Assembly (NCBI RefSeq): GCF_032335695.1
Contig: NZ_JACTOJ010000032.1
Coordinates: 1 to 49,161, forward strand
Reading direction: 5' to 3'
From: JACTOJ01 sp032335695
GTDB taxonomy: Bacteria > Bacillota > Clostridia > Clostridiales > Clostridiaceae
Length of the DNA stretch: 49,161 bases
Each line of letters starts with the position of its first letter. Positions within the stretch are counted from its first letter, which is position 1. Positions 31,321-40,972 of this stretch are shown in pieces. The notes under the pieces are model-generated. The model had not been told where the DNA came from and did not search any database. It saw only the letters and a list, made by a program, of their open reading frames with translations. The position numbers and the translations under genes are program-made.

Positions 31321-31764
31321 ATGGATATAATTGAAAGTAATTTGAAATTCAAGGATTTATCCTATGGCAATCAACCAGAAATTTTAGTGCTTCATCATGC
31401 GGCTATAAGCATGTGCAGCGTAGAAGATGTGCATAAACTTCATTTGGGAAACGGATGGGCTGGATGCGGATATCATTTTTTAGTAAGAAAAGATGGCAGT
31501 ATTTATAGAGGAAGGCCTGAAGAATCCATAGGAGCCCATTGCGCTGGAGCAAATGATATGTCTATTGGAATATGCGCTGAGGGAAATTACATGCAGGAAT
31601 TAATGCCAGAAAAACAGAAAATTTCTACAGTTAATTTATGTAAGTATGTGATGAAGAAATATAACATAGAAATGATAAAATGTCACAAAGAACTCAATGA
31701 AGGCACAGATTGTCCTGGAATTAACTATCCATTTGAAGAAATAAAAGAATTAACGTTAAAGTAA
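31321..31764 (+). CDS. N-acetylmuramoyl-L-alanine amidase-like (PGRP/type 2) domain protein
   Basis: This 147-residue protein is almost only an amidase_2/PGRP domain. Zinc ligands fit His25 or His26 (LVLHHAA), His122 and Cys131 (CHKELNEGTDCPG), with Tyr51 in CGYHFLV. It would cut the bond between muramic acid and L-alanine of peptidoglycan. There is no signal peptide, cell-wall binding domain or holin gene nearby. This leaves a recycling role, or an old lysin gene, open. It starts at ATG 31321 after GAGGAGATG, 29 bp from the esterase, so they are likely co-transcribed. It ends at the shared terminator with the converging MFS gene. Confidence 0.8.
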   Translation: MDIIESNLKFKDLSYGNQPEILVLHHAAISMCSVEDVHKLHLGNGWAGCGYHFLVRKDGSIYRGRPEESIGAHCAGANDMSIGICAEGNYMQELMPEKQKISTVNLCKYVMKKYNIEMIKCHKELNEGTDCPGINYPFEEIKELTLK

Positions 31765-31767
31765 TGA

Positions 31768-31789
31768 GAAGCTAGCTTTTGCTAGCTTC
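31768..31789. terminator. Shared bidirectional terminator
   Basis: GAAGCTAGC and GCTAGCTTC pair perfectly around TTTT, between the converging amidase and MFS genes. The stem overlaps the last bases of the MFS gene. Confidence 0.8.
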
Positions 31790-32998
31790 AAATTTATTTA
31801 CTTTAAATAGAGAAGGAAATAATTTGGTCCACAGCACTACAACGATTATAGTACCTAGCCCACCTACAAGTGCTGCAGGCATAGTTCCAAGCAAGGAAGC
31901 TGTTGTACCTGATTCGAATTCACCCAGCTGATTTGAGGTGCCTATAAATATCATATTTACAGAGCTTACCCTTCCTCTCATGTAATCGGGAGTCTCAAGC
32001 TGAACCAGGGTAGAACGTATAACTACGCTTACTACGTCGGAAGCGCCCAGTGCAAAAAGAGCTATAAAGGATATAATTACTGACTTTGATATAGCAAATA
32101 TGATGGTAGAAAGTCCAAAACATACTACCGCAGTGAACATTATATGTCCCACATTCTTTCTTAATGGTTTTTTAGCAAGGTAGGCTGACATGAGCAAAGC
32201 ACCTACGGCAGGTGCAGATCTAAGAATGCCTAATCCTAAGGAGCCTATCTTTAAAATTTGACTAGCATATATTGGAAGAAGAGCTGTAGCTCCACCAAAT
32301 AGTACGGCGAATAAATCTAAGGATATAGCTCCAAGTATGATAGGTTTGCTTTTTATAAAGGTTATTCCAGCAAAAAAAGATTTCAAGCTTGCAGCTTCAA
32401 CTTTTCTTTCTTCTTTTCTCATAAATATTTGAGATATAAGTATACCAGAAAGCAGCAATAAAATTGCTGCTATACTATAAACTAAAGTAGCACCAAAGGA
32501 ATATAATATGCCACCCATTGCTGGTCCTATAATAACTGCAAATTCTGATACAGAGGACATTAAAGCAGAAGCTCTAGGGAAGACTTCCTTGCTTACAATG
32601 TTAGGCAGTAATGCTTGCATTGGAGGTCCTTCAAAGGAATGAGCTGCTGCTATAAAGAAAATTATTAAAAGGAATCTTTCCTTAGTAAGCCAGCCGCTGT
32701 AGCTTCCTAAAGCCAGCAAAACAATAGCTACGCTTTCAATTACCTGGGCAATAGTTATTATTCTTCTACGGTCATATCTATCTGAAAGATGTCCCACAAA
32801 TAGAGATAATAAAAGCATTGGAAGAAATTGAACTAATCCAACTAGTCCCAAATAAAATGCAGAATGTGTAAGGGAGTACATTTGCCACCCTATAGCAATT
32901 GTAAGCATTTGATATGCAAAATTAGTGGATACTCTTGCTATCATAAGCAATCGTAGAGAATTATTTTTTAGCAAATTAGAATTATTCATTGCTGTCAT
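31772..32998 (-). CDS. Major facilitator superfamily exporter, DHA3-like
   Basis: This 408-residue membrane protein has about 12 hydrophobic segments. The motif A loop is HLSDRYDRRRIITIAQ (~residues 62-77), and a second region is MRGRVSSVNMIFIGTSNQLGEFESG, seen in EntS-like and macrolide-efflux members. It is expected to be a drug or siderophore exporter driven by protons; the substrate is unknown. ATG 32998 is chosen since AAAGGTC is about 10 bases upstream; the frame continues to 33088 but without a ribosome site. It stands alone, sharing a terminator with the amidase gene. Confidence 0.85.
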   Translation of the reverse strand: MTAMNNSNLLKNNSLRLLMIARVSTNFAYQMLTIAIGWQMYSLTHSAFYLGLVGLVQFLPMLLLSLFVGHLSDRYDRRRIITIAQVIESVAIVLLALGSYSGWLTKERFLLIIFFIAAAHSFEGPPMQALLPNIVSKEVFPRASALMSSVSEFAVIIGPAMGGILYSFGATLVYSIAAILLLLSGILISQIFMRKEERKVEAASLKSFFAGITFIKSKPIILGAISLDLFAVLFGGATALLPIYASQILKIGSLGLGILRSAPAVGALLMSAYLAKKPLRKNVGHIMFTAVVCFGLSTIIFAISKSVIISFIALFALGASDVVSVVIRSTLVQLETPDYMRGRVSSVNMIFIGTSNQLGEFESGTTASLLGTMPAALVGGLGTIIVVVLWTKLFPSLFKVNKFEASKS

Positions 32999-33307
32999 TA
33001 ATTTCACAAGACCTTTCTGTAATATTATTAGATAAGAATGATGCCTAATTATACCAATAGTGCTTATTATATCATAGAATACTGTCAAATAAAATTGTAT
33101 TTAAGAAGCAATGTTAAAAATCATGAAGGATAATATTGTAACAATGTTCAAAATGTTATATTATTAATAGTAAATAGTAATTAAAAGTAATTATTTAGCA
33201 TACGACGAAAAATTTAGTCTAAACAGTGAAGTTTTTGGGAAAATAGGTCGATATATTTATAAACATCATTGTTAAATGAATTAATTAGTTGGATGGGGGG
33301 AGTAATC

Positions 33308-35122
33308 ATGTTCGGAGATAAGTTGAAAAAATTCATGATAATTTTTAGGTCTCAAAGAAAAAGTAAGCTAGAGTATGAGGCAGTAAAAATATGTCTAACC
33401 TATCTTATTATTGGACTACTATGGATTTACATTACTGATTTGGAAGCAAGTAAAATTTCAATTGATAACGGCATGCTATTACTTATAAGTACCTACAAAG
33501 GATGGTTATACGTATTTATAACAACCTTGATAATCTATATGTTAATAAAACGGCTTATAAAAAAGGTGGATGCAGCAGAAACTAAACTAAATAAAAGTAA
33601 TGAAGAATTAGCCGCGGCTAATGAAGAACTTCAAGCTTATGTTCAGCAGCTCACTGCTTCGGAAGAAGAGTTAAGAATTCAATATGAACAAATTGCTGAG
33701 AGTGAGAGAAAACTGGCAGCTAGCGAGGAGAAGAATAAAGCTATTGTAAATGCTATTCCAGATTTATTATTTGTTATCGATGATAAAGGGTACTTTTTGG
33801 ATTGCACTTCTGGAGATGAAGGCTTATTATTAGTGCCTAAAATTAAATTTATTGGGAAAAGTATTTCGGAATTAATGCCAGAAGATGTAGCAAAGAATGC
33901 AATGGAGAAATTAGCTTTAGTTATTGAAAATGGAAAATTACAAACATTTCAATATAAATTAGATATTTCCGGAAAAGAACATTACTTTGAAGTAAGAATG
34001 GTAAAAAGCAATGATAAAGAGGTTCTGGCTATATCTAGGAATATGACAGTTGAGAGACGCAATGAATTGGCTTTAATAGCAAGTGAAAATAATTTAAAAT
34101 ACCTAAGTTATCATGATCAATTGACAGGATTGCATAATAGGAGATTTTTCGAAGAAAAATTACGAGAGCTTGATAAGGAAGAAAATCTGCCTCTAACTAT
34201 TATAATGGCTGATGTTAATGGGCTGAAGCTTATAAATGATTCTTTTGGACATGTATTTGGAGATAAATTGCTAATAAAAGTAGCTGAGTTATTAAAAAAA
34301 GCATGTATAGAAGGAGATGTGCTTGCTAGATTGTCCGGTGATGAATTTATAATTTTGCTTCCCAAAACAGATTGTGATAGAGCTGAGAATATTGTTAAGT
34401 ATATAGAAAGCCTAGAATTGACAGAAAAAATTAATTCTATTGATATATCCGTTTCCTTTGGATATGCTACAAAGAAAGAGCCTACTGAAAGAATTTCAGA
34501 TATACTGAAAAAATCAGAGGACAATATGTACAAAATAAAATTATTTCAAAGACCAAGCATGCGAGGGAAAACTATAAATACTATAATAAGTACTCTTCAT
34601 GAAAAAAATAAGAGAGAAGAGCAGCACTCACATAGAGTCTCAAATCTATGCGAAGCTATGGGAAGAGCTTTGCAATTTCCAGAGGATAGAGTAAGAGAAT
34701 TAAAAACTGTAGGACTTTTACATGATATAGGCAAGATAGCTATAGAAGAAAATATACTAAATAAAAACGGAAAATTAACGGAAAATGAATGGAATGAAAT
34801 AAAGCAGCATCCAGAGATAGGATATAGAATTCTTAGCACTGTAAGTGATATGCAGGAAATAGCTCAGTATGTGCTGGCACATCACGAAAGATGGGATGGA
34901 AAAGGATATCCTAGAGCTTTAAAAAGCGAAGAAATACCTCTTCAAGCGCGGATTATTTCAATAGCTGATGCTTATGATGCCATGGTTAGCGAAAGAAGCT
35001 ACAGAGATGCATTACCTGAAGAAGTAGCTATAGAAGAATTAAAAAGAAATGCAGGAACTCAATTTGATGCAACGCTCTTGGATATCTTTATAGAAAAAGT
35101 GTTATATAAATCAATTTGCTAA
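33308..35122 (+). CDS. Membrane PAS-GGDEF-HD-GYP bifunctional c-di-GMP protein
   Basis: This 604-residue protein carries opposing c-di-GMP domains. Two membrane helices (~25-45 and ~65-85) lead into a coiled coil rich in Glu and Ala (~88-145), a PAS domain (~147-260), GGDEF (~280-420) and HD-GYP (~430-600). The GGDEF loop reads ARLSGDEF, with Ser for the first Gly; RxxD is absent. The HD-GYP part is complete (LLHDIGKIAI, HHERWDGKGYP). Net activity may therefore lean toward phosphodiesterase. ATG 33308 follows GGGGGGAG. It lies upstream of the T-box unit but has its own stop 370 bp before gltX. Confidence 0.9.
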   Translation: MFGDKLKKFMIIFRSQRKSKLEYEAVKICLTYLIIGLLWIYITDLEASKISIDNGMLLLISTYKGWLYVFITTLIIYMLIKRLIKKVDAAETKLNKSNEELAAANEELQAYVQQLTASEEELRIQYEQIAESERKLAASEEKNKAIVNAIPDLLFVIDDKGYFLDCTSGDEGLLLVPKIKFIGKSISELMPEDVAKNAMEKLALVIENGKLQTFQYKLDISGKEHYFEVRMVKSNDKEVLAISRNMTVERRNELALIASENNLKYLSYHDQLTGLHNRRFFEEKLRELDKEENLPLTIIMADVNGLKLINDSFGHVFGDKLLIKVAELLKKACIEGDVLARLSGDEFIILLPKTDCDRAENIVKYIESLELTEKINSIDISVSFGYATKKEPTERISDILKKSEDNMYKIKLFQRPSMRGKTINTIISTLHEKNKREEQHSHRVSNLCEAMGRALQFPEDRVRELKTVGLLHDIGKIAIEENILNKNGKLTENEWNEIKQHPEIGYRILSTVSDMQEIAQYVLAHHERWDGKGYPRALKSEEIPLQARIISIADAYDAMVSERSYRDALPEEVAIEELKRNAGTQFDATLLDIFIEKVLYKSIC

Positions 35123-35134
35123 CAAAAAATAGTA

Positions 35135-35163
35135 TTGACAATATGTTTGAAAAGATGTAACAT
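35135..35163 (+). promoter_or_regulatory. Promoter for the T-box leader
   Basis: TTGACA (35135-35140), 17 bases, TAACAT (35158-35163). Transcription would begin about 35170, just upstream of the T-box stem I. Confidence 0.75.
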
Positions 35164-35191
35164 GAGAAAAATTAATGCATTAATATAAATG

Positions 35192-35458
35192 CAGTGAAGA
35201 GGAAGAGTAGGAGAAGTAAATAGTTAAAGAGAGCCGATGATGGTGGAAATTCGGCATTTGAATTCTTTGAAAGAAGCCTTGGAGCATGGAATTGAAAAAC
35301 ATTGAGTAGATTCTACGGAGTTCTTCACGTTATTGGAGAAGTTAATTGAAGTTTTTGTGGCCAAAAAATTTCAGCTAATTATTAAGTGGAACTATTGTCA
35401 ATTTAGGTGGTACCGCGGAAGATAGTCTTTCGTCCTATTAGGATGAAGGGCTTTTTTA
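35192..35458 (+). ncRNA. T-box riboswitch, likely tRNA-Glu-sensing
   Basis: This leader has the usual T-box parts. Stem I has AGAGAGCCG (35229-35237) and the GGTG apical loop. The conserved AGGTGGTACCGCGG lies at 35405-35418 and contains the TGGT that pairs with the tRNA ACCA end. A terminator follows. A GAA codon in CTTTGAAAG (35269-35271) is a plausible specifier, fitting tRNA-Glu and the downstream glutamyl-tRNA synthetase. I have not proved the specifier position, as a second GAA occurs at 35260. Uncharged tRNA should prevent termination and raise synthetase expression. Confidence 0.88.
35424..35458 (+). terminator. T-box terminator
   Basis: AGTCTTTCGTCCT pairs with AGGATGAAGGGCT (imperfect) before TTTTTT. 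It competes with the antiterminator containing the T-box sequence. Confidence 0.8.
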
Positions 35459-35481
35459 TTTATAACGAAAGGATGGATAAT

Positions 35482-37152
35482 ATGGATAATTATAAATTAA
35501 TTGCAGATTTACTTCTGCCTGATATAAAAACTACTACTGAATATTATGAAAAAATATATCCTGAAAGACAATTAAAGGATGGAGCTATGATTACTAGATT
35601 TGCTCCAAGCCCTACAGGATTTTTACACTTAGGAAGCATATTTGGTTCTTTAATTGATGAAAGATTGGCTCATCAGACTGGCGGCATCTTTTATTTAAGA
35701 ATAGAAGATACTGATAAAAAACGAGAAGTGAAAGGGAGTATAGAGGACGTCGTAAAAGGGCTTAAGACTTATAATATTTTTTTTGATGAAGGAAGCATTG
35801 ATGAAAAAAATGAAAAGGGAGCTTATGGTCCATATACGCAAAGTGATAGAATTGATATCTACAAATGTTATGTTAAAGCTCTTATAGAAAAGGGATTAGC
35901 ATATCCATGCTTTTGTTCTAATGAAGATTTGAATAATCTTAGAAAGTTTCAAGAGAGCATAAAGGTGAATACAGGGTACTACGGGAAATTTGCTAAGCAT
36001 AGAAGTATAAAATTGAAAGAAATAGAGGAAAACTTAGCCTCTGGAAAGGAATATGTAATTAGATTAAAATCACAGGGGACTCCTGATAAAAGGATTACCT
36101 TTAGAGATAGGATAAAAGGAGAAATTAGTATGCCTGAAAATATTCAGGATATTGTAATATTAAAATCCGATGGACTTCCAACCTATCATTTTGCTCATGC
36201 AGTAGATGATCACCTAATGAGAACCACATTGGTGGTAAGGGGTGAGGAGTGGCTTTCTTCTACACCTATTCATATTCAACTTTTTGATATGCTTGGCTTC
36301 AAAAGAGTGGAGTATGCTCATACTTCTACATTAATGAAAATGGATGGAACATCTAAAAGGAAACTCAGTAAGCGAAAAGATCCAGAGCTTTCTTTTAATT
36401 ACTATGATGAACAAGGATATCTGCCTAAAGCTGTTATAGAATATCTTCTGCATATAGCAAATTCAAATTTTGAAGATTGGAGAAGAGAAAATAAGAAAAA
36501 GGCCTATACAGAATTCTTTGTAGATATAGAAAAGATGAGTGCTTCGGGAGCTTTATTTGATTTAAATAAGCTTATGGACATAAGCAAAGAAATGGTGGCT
36601 GATATGACAGCTGTAGAAGTATATAATTCTTATATAAAGTGGGCAGAAGTCTATGATGAGGAAATGGCTAACCTATTTAAGTCCGATAAAGATTATGGAA
36701 TTAAGGTATTTAATATAGAAAGAGAATCTGAAAAACCAAGAAAAGATATAAGTAAGTGGACAGATGTGAAAAAAGATTTATATTTTTTCTTTGATGAATT
36801 ATATGATTCTTATAATAAAATGTTTCAATTCCCAGAATTCATGGATAAAAAAGCAATTAAAGAAATTTTAACAAAGTATAAAGAATTTTATGATGATAAT
36901 GATGACCAAGAAAAGTGGTTTAATAATTTGAAGAAATTTGGTGAAAGCTTAGGATATGCCTCTAAAGTTAAAGATTTTAAGAAAAATAAGGATAAATATA
37001 AAGGTCATGTAGGTGATGTAGCTATGGTTATAAGGATTGCTTTAACAAAAAGTAGCATCACTCCAGACTTGTATGAAAGTATTAAGCTTATAGGAAAAAG
37101 CAGATTTGAAAAAAGATTAACGGAAGCAGCTGATTTTTTAGGTGGCATTTAG
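35482..37152 (+). CDS. gltX: Glutamyl-tRNA synthetase
   Basis: This 556-residue class Ic enzyme attaches glutamate to tRNA-Glu in the cytoplasm. The HIGH signature is APSPTGFLHLGS (~residue 43), the KMSKS signature KRKLSKRKDP (~291-300). YPCFCS (~residues 140-145) is a typical zinc-binding-region remnant. At 556 residues it is longer than many bacterial GluRS (~480-500). A Gln-misacylating (non-discriminating) activity or a second GltX gene elsewhere is possible. Translation starts at ATG 35482, 8 bases after AAGGA; ATG 35473 overlaps that site, and the longer frame lies within the T-box terminator. It is under T-box control, so expression should rise when tRNA-Glu is uncharged. Confidence 0.92.
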   Translation: MDNYKLIADLLLPDIKTTTEYYEKIYPERQLKDGAMITRFAPSPTGFLHLGSIFGSLIDERLAHQTGGIFYLRIEDTDKKREVKGSIEDVVKGLKTYNIFFDEGSIDEKNEKGAYGPYTQSDRIDIYKCYVKALIEKGLAYPCFCSNEDLNNLRKFQESIKVNTGYYGKFAKHRSIKLKEIEENLASGKEYVIRLKSQGTPDKRITFRDRIKGEISMPENIQDIVILKSDGLPTYHFAHAVDDHLMRTTLVVRGEEWLSSTPIHIQLFDMLGFKRVEYAHTSTLMKMDGTSKRKLSKRKDPELSFNYYDEQGYLPKAVIEYLLHIANSNFEDWRRENKKKAYTEFFVDIEKMSASGALFDLNKLMDISKEMVADMTAVEVYNSYIKWAEVYDEEMANLFKSDKDYGIKVFNIERESEKPRKDISKWTDVKKDLYFFFDELYDSYNKMFQFPEFMDKKAIKEILTKYKEFYDDNDDQEKWFNNLKKFGESLGYASKVKDFKKNKDKYKGHVGDVAMVIRIALTKSSITPDLYESIKLIGKSRFEKRLTEAADFLGGI

Positions 37153-37203
37153 TATTTGATTTTTAAAAATGCAGATACTATTTAAAAGAGAGGAGGAGTA
37201 ACT

Positions 37204-37371
37204 ATGGGAAATGATAAAGTGAAGGATGCATTTATTAAGATACCTATCGAAAAGCATGATACAGCTGCTTGGGCAAATGAAGATAAATTAAAACCTGTTT
37301 CTCAGGTGAGTATTCCTAGCGAAGTGGACGTGATAAATGCTAAGGAATATGTGGATACTAATGAAAAATAA
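37204..37371 (+). CDS. 55-residue DUF3787-like small protein
   Basis: This small gene starts at ATG 37204, 5 bases after a strong AGGAGGAG, 52 bp after gltX, and ends at TAA 37369-37371. The protein reads MGNDKVKDAFIKIPIEKHD, then TAAWANEDKLKPVSQVSIPS, then EVDVINAKEYVDTNEK. This pattern resembles DUF3787, a short family I associate with clostridia. It has no membrane segment. The function is unknown. It may be co-transcribed with gltX and ends at a shared terminator. Confidence 0.75.
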   Translation: MGNDKVKDAFIKIPIEKHDTAAWANEDKLKPVSQVSIPSEVDVINAKEYVDTNEK

Positions 37372-37386
37372 TATTATATAATTTAT

Positions 37387-37420
37387 AAAAGGTACTATTT
37401 TTAATGATAGTACCTTTTAA
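37387..37420. terminator. Shared terminator between the DUF3787-like gene and PFOR
   Basis: AAAAGGTACTAT and ATAGTACCTTTT form a perfect 12-bp stem around TTTTTAATG with AT-rich flanks that serve both strands. Confidence 0.85.
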
Positions 37421-37444
37421 TCTGCTTATTTTTTAGGTTTTGTT

Positions 37445-40400
37445 TTAATACTGCAGTTCTGATAGTTTTCTGTAGAGCATGTATCTGTCTTGAGCCAAAT
37501 CTTCAGATAATTTAAAGGCTTCGTCCACGCTATCAGGGAAGACATTCATCAGTGATGCGTAACGTATCTCTCCTTTAATAAAGTCTATATAAGAGCTATT
37601 TGGCTCTTTGGAATCTAATACAAAAGGATTCTTTCCTTGATTTTTTAACAGAGGATTATATCTGTAAAGATGCCAGTATCCAGATTCAACTGCTTTCTTC
37701 TCTTCATTTATGCTGGTACCCATGCCTGTTTTGATTCCATGGCTTATGCAAGGAGCATAGGCTATAATAAGAGAAGGTCCGTTGTAAGCTTCAGCTTCAG
37801 ATATAGCTCTGATGGTTTGATTCATATTTGCTCCCATTGCTATTTGTGCCACATAAACATTACCATAGGTCATAGCCATAAGCCCAAGATCTTTTTTCCT
37901 TGATCTCTTACCGGCAGCAGCAAATTTGGCAATTGCTCCAGCTGGTGTTGATTTTGATGACTGCCCGCCTGTGTTAGAATAGATTTCTGTATCCATAACA
38001 AATATGTTAACATCGTCGCCCTGAGCTAATACGTGATCCAGTCCTCCGAAGCCTATGTCGTAGGCCCAGCCATCTCCTCCGATGAACCAATGAGATTTTT
38101 TCACCAAGAAATCTTTTCTGTTTATAATTTCTTTTAATACTGAATTTTGGTTTATATTTTCCTTATTTATATTGGCTAATATTTTGCTTGAAGCTTCAAT
38201 GGAGGCCTTGGCATCATTAATGCTATCTAGCCATTCTTTGAAAGCTTCTTTAAGCTCAGAATTGATGTTCGTTCCTAAAGCTTCATTCATTAAGTCAGTT
38301 AATTTTCTCCTCATTTGATTAACAGCTAGGAACATTCCATAACCATATTCAGCATTATCCTCAAACAAAGAATTACCCCAAGATGGACCTTTACCTGCAT
38401 CATTTGTGGTGTAAGCAATGGAAGGTGCACTTCCTCCCCATATTGAAGAACAGCCTGTAGCGTTAGCAATCATCATTCTATCACCATATAGCTGGGTAAG
38501 AAGCTTTATATATGGCGTTTCTCCACAACCAGGGCAGGCACCATTAAACTCTAACAAAGGTTTTGCAAACTGGCTTCCTTTTAATGTATTGATATCCATA
38601 AGGTTAAGTTTATTTGTTATGGTTATAGCAAATTCAAAGTTTTCAGCTTGTTCATGAATCTGCTCCTCAGCAGGTTTCATAATCAATGCTTTACCTGGAG
38701 CAGGGCATACATCTGCACAGTTGCCGCATCCAGTACAGTCTAAAGGACTGATTTGAATTCTGTAATGAAGCTTTTCGAAGCCTCCTTTTCCCATTGGAAT
38801 TTTGGTATAGAAGGTTCCGGGAGCTCTGTCGTTTTCTTCATCAGTAAGAAGACAAGCCCTTATTACTGCGTGCGGACACACTAAGGAGCACTGATTACAT
38901 TGAATACATTTATCTATCTGCCATTCTGGTATTCTTACGGCTATTCCACGTTTTTCATAAGCAGTTACACCTAGCGGGAAAGTACCGTCCTCCATTCCGT
39001 TAAAAGCGCTTACTGGAAGATCATCTCCTTCTTGTCTTGCCATAGGTCTTTCTATATTTTTTATAAATTCAGGCAGATCTTTTTTTGTTACTTTTTCATC
39101 TGATGCGTTTTCCCATTCTTTAGGTACATTGATTTTGTGAGCTGCCTCGGCACCCTTTGTAATAGCCTGCTTATTAGATTCTACGATGCCCTGACCTTTT
39201 TTCCCGTAGGTTTTTTCTACGGAATTCTTTAAATATTCAAGTGCTTCATCAATAGGTATTATATTAGCAAGTTTAAAGAATGCAGCCTGCATTACCATGT
39301 TAATTCTAGTACCTAACCCTACTTCTTGAGCTATTGATATGGCATCTACTACATAAAAATTGATATTGTTTTTAGATAAATACCTCTTAACATATCCCGG
39401 AAGCTTCTCGTTCAATTCTTCCTCCTTCCAAGGGCAATTTAATACAAAGGTTCCATTTGGCTTTAAACCTTTTAATACATCTAAGTTATACAGGAAGGAC
39501 TTATTATGACAAGCTACATAGTTAGCCTCATAAACCAGATAAGGTGATTTTATTGGTTTTTTGCCGAATCTTAAATGGGATACAGTACTTCCCCCGGATT
39601 TTTTGCTGTCGTAGGAGAAATAAGCTTGAGAATATAAATCTGTATTATCTCCTATTATTTTTATAGCAGTTTTGTTAGCTCCCACTGTTCCGTCAGAGCC
39701 TAATCCATAAAATTTGCAGCTTACGGTTCCTTCTGGAGTGGTTTCTATCGGTTCTTCCTCAGGAAGTGAAGTATTAGTTACGTCATCGATTATGCCAATG
39801 GTAAATCTATCTTTAGGAGAATTGCTTTTTAAATTATTAAATACCGCCAGAATTTGAGATGGGCGAGTATCCTTTGAAGCTAATCCATAACGACCGCCTA
39901 CCACTAAAGGTTTAGTTGGAGAATTATAAAGTACTTTTACTACATCTAGGTATAAAGGTTCTCCAGTAGAACCTGGTTCTTTTGTCCTATCTAAAACAGC
40001 AACTTTTTTAACTGTTTTAGGTAAGGCTTTAAAGAAGTAATCGCTGCAGAAAGGCCTGTAAAGATGAACTTTAATTACTCCAACCTTTTCTCCTTTTCCT
40101 CTTAGATAATCTATAGTTTCTTCTATGGTATCACATATGGATCCCATGGCTATAATTATGTTTTCAGCAGCAGGATCGCCGTAATAATCGAAGGGATGAT
40201 AGGATCTTCCTGTTATTTTTTCAATATCTCTCATGTAACCTTCTACTATGTCTGGCACTGCATCATAAAATTTATTAGCAGATTCTCTCTCCTGAAAATA
40301 TATATCCGGATTTTGAGCAGTTCCTTTTACGGAAGGATGCTCTGGATTTAAGGCTCTTTCTCTGAAAGCTTGCAAAGCAGTATAATCTATAAGCTTAGCC

Positions 40401-40972
40401 ACATCTTCGTAATCGATGACTTCAATCTTTTGATATTCATGGGAGGTTCTGAAACCATCGAAGAAATGAAGAAAGGGAACCCTGGATTTTATAGTAGCCA
40501 AATGAGCGATGTTTGCTAGATCCATTACTTCTTGCACACTAGAAGAGGCTAACAGGGCAAAACCAGTTTGCCTTGCAGCCATGACATCCTGATGATCACC
40601 CAAAATAGATAGAGCATGAGTGGCCAAAGCGCGGGCGCTTACGTGGAACACTCCTGGGAGCAGTTCACCTGCTATTTTATACATATTAGGAATCATAAGC
40701 AAAAGCCCTTGAGATGCAGTATATGTAGTAGTGAGAGCACCAGCTACCAGTGAACCGTGCACAGAGCCTGCTGCACCTGCTTCTGATTGCATCTCAACTA
40801 CCTTTACGGTTTGACCGAATATATTTTTTTTACCATGAGCAGACCATTCGTCTACACCTTCAGCCATTGGAGTAGAAGGGGTGATTGGATATATAGCTGC
40901 TACATCTGTAAAGGCATAAGAAGCCTCTGCAGCGGCTTGATTTCCATCCATGGTTTTCATTTTTTTTGCCAT
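37445..40972 (-). CDS. nifJ: Pyruvate:ferredoxin (flavodoxin) oxidoreductase, one-chain type
   Basis: This 1175-residue cytoplasmic enzyme oxidises pyruvate with CoA to acetyl-CoA and CO2 and reduces ferredoxin, central to clostridial fermentation. It contains the N-terminal pyruvate domain (AIYPITPSTPMAEGVDEW), a gamma domain, two 4Fe-4S motifs (CIQCNQCSLVCP at ~688 and CTGCGNCADVCP at ~742), and the TPP domain (NATGCSSIWGGSAPS ~835; GGDGWAYDIGFGG ~967). All parts lie in one chain, which is typical. ATG 40972 is 8 bases after AAGGAGG; the ORF extends to 41020 without a ribosome site. It is a single-gene unit with a shared terminator at its 3' end. Confidence 0.96.
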   Translation of the reverse strand: MAKKMKTMDGNQAAAEASYAFTDVAAIYPITPSTPMAEGVDEWSAHGKKNIFGQTVKVVEMQSEAGAAGSVHGSLVAGALTTTYTASQGLLLMIPNMYKIAGELLPGVFHVSARALATHALSILGDHQDVMAARQTGFALLASSSVQEVMDLANIAHLATIKSRVPFLHFFDGFRTSHEYQKIEVIDYEDVAKLIDYTALQAFRERALNPEHPSVKGTAQNPDIYFQERESANKFYDAVPDIVEGYMRDIEKITGRSYHPFDYYGDPAAENIIIAMGSICDTIEETIDYLRGKGEKVGVIKVHLYRPFCSDYFFKALPKTVKKVAVLDRTKEPGSTGEPLYLDVVKVLYNSPTKPLVVGGRYGLASKDTRPSQILAVFNNLKSNSPKDRFTIGIIDDVTNTSLPEEEPIETTPEGTVSCKFYGLGSDGTVGANKTAIKIIGDNTDLYSQAYFSYDSKKSGGSTVSHLRFGKKPIKSPYLVYEANYVACHNKSFLYNLDVLKGLKPNGTFVLNCPWKEEELNEKLPGYVKRYLSKNNINFYVVDAISIAQEVGLGTRINMVMQAAFFKLANIIPIDEALEYLKNSVEKTYGKKGQGIVESNKQAITKGAEAAHKINVPKEWENASDEKVTKKDLPEFIKNIERPMARQEGDDLPVSAFNGMEDGTFPLGVTAYEKRGIAVRIPEWQIDKCIQCNQCSLVCPHAVIRACLLTDEENDRAPGTFYTKIPMGKGGFEKLHYRIQISPLDCTGCGNCADVCPAPGKALIMKPAEEQIHEQAENFEFAITITNKLNLMDINTLKGSQFAKPLLEFNGACPGCGETPYIKLLTQLYGDRMMIANATGCSSIWGGSAPSIAYTTNDAGKGPSWGNSLFEDNAEYGYGMFLAVNQMRRKLTDLMNEALGTNINSELKEAFKEWLDSINDAKASIEASSKILANINKENINQNSVLKEIINRKDFLVKKSHWFIGGDGWAYDIGFGGLDHVLAQGDDVNIFVMDTEIYSNTGGQSSKSTPAGAIAKFAAAGKRSRKKDLGLMAMTYGNVYVAQIAMGANMNQTIRAISEAEAYNGPSLIIAYAPCISHGIKTGMGTSINEEKKAVESGYWHLYRYNPLLKNQGKNPFVLDSKEPNSSYIDFIKGEIRYASLMNVFPDSVDEAFKLSEDLAQDRYMLYRKLSELQY

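Noticed and set aside
33000..33088. Longer MFS start at 33088
   Set aside because: The added 30 residues do not fit the family and lack a ribosome site; ATG 32998 fits both.
35407..35481. N-terminal extension of the glutamyl-tRNA synthetase
   Set aside because: It would begin inside the T-box and its terminator; ATG 35482 has its own ribosome site.
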